Assembly (NCBI RefSeq): GCF_016110345.1
Contig: NZ_LC523991.1
Coordinates: 1 to 9,965, forward strand
Direction: 5' to 3'
DNA: 9,965 bases
DNA from: Fluviibacter phosphoraccumulans
Lineage (GTDB): Bacteria > Pseudomonadota > Gammaproteobacteria > Burkholderiales > Rhodocyclaceae
Positions 6,660-9,965 of the stretch are shown one piece after another; position 1 is the stretch's first letter, and every line of letters starts with the position of its first letter. A program made the position numbers and the translations under genes. Below the pieces are notes generated by a model. The model did not search any database. It had not been told where the DNA came from and worked only from the letters and a program-made list of their open reading frames with translations.

Positions 6660-7071
6660 CGATGAGTTTGATATGGCTACCCGGCGTGGGAGCGAACGAT
6701 TAAGTAAAGGCCCCGTGGCCACTTCCGCCCGATATGACGGCCGTATCGGGCGGCTGGTTGTCGATCTGTCTACAGGCTTGGAGATTGCTTTTCGGCCACA
6801 AGATGCGCAAGGGATTGAGAAAGCCAAACCGGAGCAGTTGACCGATATTGAGATTAGTCCATCTGGCCTTGGAATTCACTTTCCTAAACTCGATGCTGAT
6901 CTTTATCTACCGGCGTTGCTCGAAGGCTTTATGGGCTCAAAAAGCTGGATAGCGGCACAGCTTGGTAAACGAGGCGGCGCTGTCTCGACAGAGGCAAAAG
7001 CTGCTGCCGCTAGAGAAAACGGCAAACGAGGCGGCAGGCCAAGAAAAGTTAAAGAACTGGTGCCCACTTAA
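6646..7071 (+). CDS. DUF2442-family protein with basic AT-hook-like tail (antitoxin-like partner)
   Basis: The ATG at 6646 follows a good Shine-Dalgarno (GGAGAAG, 6634-6640) and gives 141 residues; it overlaps the DUF4160 gene by 14 bases. Residues about 20-100 form the DUF2442 domain (ATSARYDGRIGRLVVDLSTG, then ITDIEISPSGLGIHFPKLDADLYLP-like segments ending in LLEGFMGSKSW). The tail repeats GKRGG twice and ends GKRGGRPRKVKEL, a basic GRP-centred AT-hook-like DNA-binding element. DUF2442 proteins often pair with DUF4160, and a DNA-binding tail fits an autorepressing antitoxin. The gene ends eight bases before the repA ATG, so it could influence repA expression. The toxin-antitoxin role is inference. 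Confidence 0.8.
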   Translation: MKPSNDEFDMATRRGSERLSKGPVATSARYDGRIGRLVVDLSTGLEIAFRPQDAQGIEKAKPEQLTDIEISPSGLGIHFPKLDADLYLPALLEGFMGSKSWIAAQLGKRGGAVSTEAKAAAARENGKRGGRPRKVKELVPT

Positions 7072-7079
7072 GTAAAGGT

Positions 7080-7901
7080 ATGCACGTGCAGCCGATCCGC
7101 CATCCTCAAAAAGATTTCTTTGTTGCGGACATCTTCGATGCCGCACCAAAGGACGACACCCCGAGCATGGAGCATCCGTTATTCGCGTTGAAATCTGGCG
7201 ATCATCGAATCCGAACTTATGAACGCAATGGCGTGAAGATAGAAATTCAGCCCGGATCAAAGTTCGGATGCGCAACGATTCACGACAAAGATATCTGGAT
7301 CTACTGCATTAGCCAGATGGTTGAGGCTATGAACCGTGGTCGTGAAGATGTTGGCCGTACAGTTCGATTCACGGCCTATGACTTCCTGACGGTGACAAAT
7401 AGGCCGGTTGCCGGGGTCGGTTATCAACGAATGAGCGATGCGCTGGCAAGGCTTAACGGAACCGTTATAGAGACAAATATTGAGACCGATGGCTACCGTG
7501 AACGCGCCGGATTTGGTTTGATTGATTCATGGAAAGTCATCGAGCGCGATCAGGACGATAGGATGGTTGCCGTTGAGGTGACATTGCCGGATTGGTTATA
7601 CCGTTCTATCAAGTCAAAGCAGGTGCTGACCCTTAGCCGAGACTATTTCCGGTTAAGGAAGCCCTTGGATCGTCGTATCTACGAGTTGGCCAGAAAGCAT
7701 TGTGGCAAGCAAAGCCGGTGGCAGGTCGGACTGGCCACGCTGCACGAAAAAACCGGTAGTACGGCACCGATCAGGAATTTCAGGGGCGCGATCCGGGATC
7801 TCGTTTCATCCAATAAGCTACCGGATTACCTGGTGGAGTTTGATCCAGATACGGACATGGTGACGTTCTATCCCAAGGATTTGAGTTTCCGGCTCAAATA
7901 A
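7080..7901 (+). CDS. repA: Replication initiator protein A (RPA family)
   Basis: This is the plasmid initiator, which binds the iterons just downstream and opens the origin. The 273-residue protein has the conserved RPA-family opening (QKDFFVADIFDAAPKDD, SMEHPLFALKSGD), then ATIHDKDIWIYCISQMVEA and LTVTNRPVAGVGYQRMSDAL. These fit a winged-helix initiator of the type annotated as replication initiator protein A in proteobacterial plasmids. The start is uncertain. The ATG at 7080 is only one base after the Shine-Dalgarno (AAAGG, 7074-7078), whereas an in-frame GTG at 7086 sits seven bases after it, an ideal distance. The two differ by two residues. A 10-base palindrome TGCACGTGCA (7081-7090) overlaps both starts and shares CACGTGCA with the iterons, a likely site for autorepression. 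The stop codon abuts the first iteron-like copy. Confidence 0.93.
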   Translation: MHVQPIRHPQKDFFVADIFDAAPKDDTPSMEHPLFALKSGDHRIRTYERNGVKIEIQPGSKFGCATIHDKDIWIYCISQMVEAMNRGREDVGRTVRFTAYDFLTVTNRPVAGVGYQRMSDALARLNGTVIETNIETDGYRERAGFGLIDSWKVIERDQDDRMVAVEVTLPDWLYRSIKSKQVLTLSRDYFRLRKPLDRRIYELARKHCGKQSRWQVGLATLHEKTGSTAPIRNFRGAIRDLVSSNKLPDYLVEFDPDTDMVTFYPKDLSFRLK

Positions 7902-7903
7902 GT

Positions 7904-8141
7904 ACGTACTTTCACGTGCACTTGGCGGTGGATAGGCACGTATTTTTACCCATGTTTAAGAGTCGGTCGTGCCGCTCAACGCCCTGTCACACAAGGAACT
8001 CTCAAAATATATGTGGATAACTTGACGTTTTTTAGTGCCATTGTGGATAGGCACGTACTTTCACGTGCACTTGGCGGTGGATAGGCACGTACTTTCACGT
8101 GCACTTAGCGGTGGATAGGCACGTACTTTCACGTGCACTTG
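7904..8141. repeat. Replication origin oriV: 34-bp iterons with DnaA box
   Basis: Three contiguous 34-bp direct repeats lie at 8043-8076, 8077-8110 and 8111-8141 (the last is 31 bases). Each begins GTGGATAGGCACGTAC. A partial copy sits right after the repA stop (7904-7927), joined to a diverged copy (7928-7961). Each full iteron has an internal dyad, GCACGT and ACGTGC six bases apart. Between the two clusters lies an A+T-rich stretch (about 8001-8042) with a perfect DnaA box, TGTGGATAA (8012-8020, reverse of TTATCCACA). This is the classical layout of an iteron-controlled theta origin: RepA binds the repeats, DnaA is recruited and the A+T-rich part melts. Confidence 0.9.
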
Positions 8142-8639
8142 TTACCCTACAACCCAATACCAGCGCGGCTTCCCAAAACCGTAACTACGCGCGCGTTTTT
8201 AACTTTATATTTATTAACGTAAACCCGCCGCCTCTTAGGGGCTATACCCCTGCCGGCTCTATCCCGTGCCTTCGGCACGTCCCACCCGGCATACCCCTTT
8301 ATCAAGACCCCCAAAGGGGGTCATAGATACCCCCCAAACCTCTGTAATCGACTTCTAACGCATTTCTGGCCTACGGGAGTACATTCGTACTCCCTACGCG
8401 CCGGAAATCGCTTACAAGCGCACAAAACGCGCTTGTAACCTCACCGGCGTGCCTGACGGCACCAGAATCTAATTTTTAAAGTCTTGAACCCTAACTGTCT
8501 ACAAGGTGGCGGTTGCCTTGGGGTCGTGGTTTCTTACATCCAATGCCTTGGTTCACCCACATCTTGAAAACGTAACGGTATAACCGGCCTACTGCCACGG
8601 ATAGTCTGTGGCTATGGATTCTTGTTAGGCCATAGGGGG
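8142..8639. other. Gene-free, hairpin-rich region between oriV and the mob genes
   Basis: I see no convincing gene here. Perfect stem-loops are AGGGG/CCCCT (8237-8251), CGTGCC/GGCACG (8265-8279), GACCCCC/GGGGGTC (8306-8322), GGGAGTAC/GTACTCCC (8375-8394), TTACAAGCGC/GCGCTTGTAA (8412-8438) and GTGCC/GGCAC (8449-8462). A nested structure has GGCCTA (8586-8591) and TAGGCC (8626-8631) around GCCAC/GTGGC (8594-8612). None has a proper T tract, so they are not typical terminators. They could be single-strand initiation sites for complementary-strand synthesis, or a structured RNA. About 8463-8580 holds nothing I recognise. Confidence 0.55.
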
Positions 8640-8704
8640 TGAATCGCGCTCATCCAGTACGCGTCCGGGTCCAATTCCCGGGGCGTTAGGATGAGCGCGA
8701 TTCA
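8640..8704. repeat. Long 65-base inverted repeat next to mobC
   Basis: A perfect 16-bp inverted repeat (8640-8655 and 8689-8704, GAATCGCGCTCATCC and its complement plus one pair) encloses inner pairs ACGC/GCGT (8659-8662 and 8683-8686) and CCGGG/CCCGG (8665-8669 and 8677-8681) around a 7-base loop. It begins nine bases past the mobC stop. It lacks a T tract on either strand, so simple termination is unlikely, though it could protect the mobC mRNA end. A single-strand origin is another option. Confidence 0.75.
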
Positions 8705-8713
8705 TCGGTGATC

Positions 8714-8995
8714 TTACCCGCTTGTTGTGACCTTGGGGGGAAGATTAAACAGCGCCCGGTCGTCGTCCCGAATGAGGGTTTGATCCATGATCTGCTGAAG
8801 ATTCTCGGCGGACCATTGGCCGCGTTCAATCATGGATTGAATCGCGGCACCGATGAGGATCTTTTTACGGGTCTCTGTGGCGCGTTTCTGCTTAGACTCG
8901 ACGGCACGTTTGCGTGCTTCTATTTGTTGCTTCTTTGCCTTGGCCTCTTTGAGAGTGGCTTCAAGCTTGGCGATGCGTTCGTCGATGGTGGCCAT
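8714..8995 (-). CDS. mobC: MobC-like mobilization accessory protein (93 aa)
   Basis: The start is the ATG complementary to 8993-8995, giving MATIDERIAKLEATLKEAKA. An upstream in-frame start at 9073 would add 26 unlikely residues, including a His run. The N-terminal half is a highly charged coiled coil (KKQQIEARKRAVESKQKRA). The second half (TRKKILIGAAIQSMIERGQW, then DDDRALFNLP) matches the usual ending of small MobC-type proteins of MobQ plasmids. Such proteins bind near oriT and help the relaxase melt the nick region. Divergent orientation from mobA with oriT between, as in IncQ plasmids, supports the name. A Shine-Dalgarno-like AAGG lies about a dozen bases before the ATG. Of the two -10-like hexamers near oriT, one (9027-9032, minus strand) may serve mobC, without a clear -35. 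Confidence 0.8.
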   Translation of the reverse strand: MATIDERIAKLEATLKEAKAKKQQIEARKRAVESKQKRATETRKKILIGAAIQSMIERGQWSAENLQQIMDQTLIRDDDRALFNLPPKVTTSG

Positions 8996-9039
8996 GGTAT
9001 CTGTACCTTGATGGTGGTGATGGGTTATTTTACCGCAGG

Positions 9040-9067
9040 TTGGCAGGTAGGATTTTGTGGGTAAAAT
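9040..9067 (+). promoter_or_regulatory. Candidate mobA promoter
   Basis: TTGGCA (9040-9045) and TAAAAT (9062-9067) are each one base from the sigma-70 consensus and lie 16 bases apart. Transcription would start near 9074 and run across the oriT nick site into mobA at 9169, so relaxosome binding could repress it, as happens in IncQ plasmids. Confidence 0.55.
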
Positions 9068-9098
9068 GGACACGGGTGCATCCCGACGTAAAAACGGA

Positions 9099-9128
9099 AG
9101 GGCGCACTTAGGAGTTGCTTCGCAACTC
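9099..9128 (-). other. Origin of transfer (oriT), IncQ-type nick site
   Basis: The minus strand reads TAAGTGCGCCCT (complement of 9099-9110), the nick sequence of IncQ/RSF1010-type oriTs. By analogy the cut is between G and C, that is between 9102 and 9103 on the minus strand. Directly 5' on that strand is the expected hairpin, GAGTTGC and GCAACTC (9112-9118 and 9122-9128) with a 3-base loop, one base from the nick sequence. The position between divergent mobC and mobA agrees. With this polarity, mobC, the hairpin region, oriV and repA enter the recipient first, and mobA last. Confidence 0.9.
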
Positions 9129-9168
9129 GTGCGGCCTACGGCGCAAAATCAAAGGCAAAAGCATAGAC

Positions 9169-9965
9169 ATGGCAATCTACCACCTCAGCGTAAAAGCGAT
9201 ATCCAGATCAGCCGGCCGCAGTGCGACCGCTGCTGCTGCCTATCGTGCTGGGTGCAAGATTGCCGACGAGCGCACCGGTGAGATTCACGACTACACCCGA
9301 AAGGGTGGTGTGCAATCTGCCGATCTGGTGTTGCCAGATGGTGCGCCGGAATGGGCTTTTGACCGTTCTGCGTTGTGGAATGCAGCGGAATCAGCCGAGA
9401 AGCGTAAAGACGCCTGTGTCGCACGTGAGTTTGAGGTTGCCTTGCCTGCTGAATTGTTTGCCAAATCTCGGAAGAGATTAGCGCTGGAATTTGCAAAAGA
9501 GATGGCAAACAGAGAAGGATGTGCCGTTGATGTTGCCATCCATGCCCCAGATAGAAAAGGCGATGATCGGAACTATCACGCCCACATCTTGAGAACGACG
9601 CGGAAAGTGGCGGCCAGTGGCTTAGGCGACAAACTGGATACCGAGAAAGCAGGGCGGAAGCGTTCTGATGATCTTGAGGCAGTACGTGCTAGATGGGCGG
9701 AGATGGTTAACGAGGCCCTAGAAAGAGACGGGCACATTGAACAGGTTGACCACCGCAGCCTTAAAGCGCAGGGCGTTGATCGGGAGCCGACTAAACACCT
9801 CGGGCCGTCGGCCACCGGCTATGAACGGCGCACAGGACAGGCCAGCCGTCGGCGGCTGGATTGGGATAAGGAGGTGGCAGAGCGTCTCGCTGCCGCCAAG
9901 GAACAAGGCGAAATCAGCCGACAGGCGGCAAAGATTGAGCAGACCATCCTTGACCTATCGGGCGA
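9169..9965 (+). CDS. mobA: MobA/MobL-family relaxase, N-terminal part (continues at base 1)
   Basis: This is the conjugative relaxase that nicks oriT, binds the cut 5' end covalently and pilots the strand into a recipient. The ATG at 9169 opens with MAIYHLSVKAISRSAGRSA, the usual start of MobA/MobL (MobQ) relaxases. Tyr25, in the run AAAAYRAG, is the expected catalytic tyrosine. A metal-binding histidine motif follows: H125, then NYHAH with H137 and H139. A GPSATGYERR stretch lies downstream. The frame is open at the right edge, and the last two bases (ga) plus base 1 (t) make an Asp codon that continues in frame at base 2. The joined protein has 557 residues. That is shorter than RSF1010 MobA, which carries a primase domain that I do not see here. 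A possible promoter lies at 9040-9067, the Shine-Dalgarno is weak, and mobC diverges across oriT. Confidence 0.93.
   Translation, partial: MAIYHLSVKAISRSAGRSATAAAAYRAGCKIADERTGEIHDYTRKGGVQSADLVLPDGAPEWAFDRSALWNAAESAEKRKDACVAREFEVALPAELFAKSRKRLALEFAKEMANREGCAVDVAIHAPDRKGDDRNYHAHILRTTRKVAASGLGDKLDTEKAGRKRSDDLEAVRARWAEMVNEALERDGHIEQVDHRSLKAQGVDREPTKHLGPSATGYERRTGQASRRRLDWDKEVAERLAAAKEQGEISRQAAKIEQTILDLSG

Noticed and set aside
7904..8141. CRISPR array
   Set aside because: The repeats are directly abutting with no spacers and sit beside repA with a DnaA box, so they are iterons.
8306..8322. Terminator for repA at the GACCCCC/GGGGGTC hairpin
   Set aside because: It lies about 400 bases past repA, beyond the origin, and has no T run after the stem.
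8099..8326. 75-codon plus-strand frame through the iterons
   Set aside because: It starts inside an iteron and crosses the hairpin region; the composition is driven by the repeats.
8624..8630. Integron-type core site GTTAGGC
   Set aside because: The seven-base motif alone is expected by chance; no paired RYYYAAC arm, integrase gene or cassette structure is nearby.
8570..8690. tRNA gene suggested by the T-arm-like tip and a partly matching TAACG/CGTTA pair
   Set aside because: The length is too great, no anticodon or D arm can be placed, and the 16-bp outer stem accounts for the structure better.
8708..9064. 118-codon plus-strand frame over mobC
   Set aside because: The minus-strand frame has the MobC coiled coil and family-typical ending, while the plus frame is a mirror shadow rich in Leu and Gly.

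Overview
The window reads as a complete small mobilizable plasmid of a Proteobacterium, opened inside its relaxase gene. A MobA/MobL relaxase starts at 9169 and runs in frame off the right edge. The left edge (base 2 onward) continues the same frame to a stop at 877. Joining the ends gives one uninterrupted 557-codon relaxase, so the 9965 bases are best explained as a whole circle. Host genus cannot be fixed from sequence alone. The IncQ-type nick sequence, MobQ-type relaxase, ParA/ribbon-helix-helix partition pair and RPA-family initiator all point to beta- or gammaproteobacteria.

Layout, starting at the transfer origin. oriT lies at about 9099-9128: a 7-bp hairpin next to a 12-base IncQ-type nick sequence read on the minus strand. 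It sits between divergent mobC (minus, ends 8714) and mobA (plus, 9169 through the junction to 877). A 40-codon ORF (874-996) overlaps the mobA stop. A cargo segment follows (about 1100-5200). It holds a single-chain restriction-modification enzyme (1106-3493), a membrane-anchored unknown protein (3556-4047) ending in a terminator (4079-4105), a small ParC-like plasmid protein (4246-4566), and an unknown 181-residue protein (4624-5169) ending in a second terminator (5169-5194).

The maintenance operon follows: a palindrome-rich candidate centromere/operator region (5224-5460), parA (5461-6105), a ribbon-helix-helix partner (6135-6359), a DUF4160/DUF2442 pair resembling a toxin-antitoxin module (6411-7071), and repA (7080-7901). 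The genes are closely packed and could share one transcript from the promoter before parA. Downstream of repA is the replication origin (about 7904-8141), with 34-bp iterons and a perfect DnaA box. Then comes a gene-free stretch (8142-8713) full of hairpins, including a 65-base stem-loop just beyond mobC.

Together the genes give a self-replicating, actively partitioned plasmid. It can be mobilized but has no transfer-pore genes, so it needs a helper conjugation system. It carries a restriction-modification module and a candidate toxin-antitoxin pair that may stabilise it or defend the host. The most interesting parts are the compact restriction enzyme with its membrane-protein neighbour, the DUF4160/DUF2442 pair inside the replication/partition operon, and the structured non-coding region between oriV and oriT.
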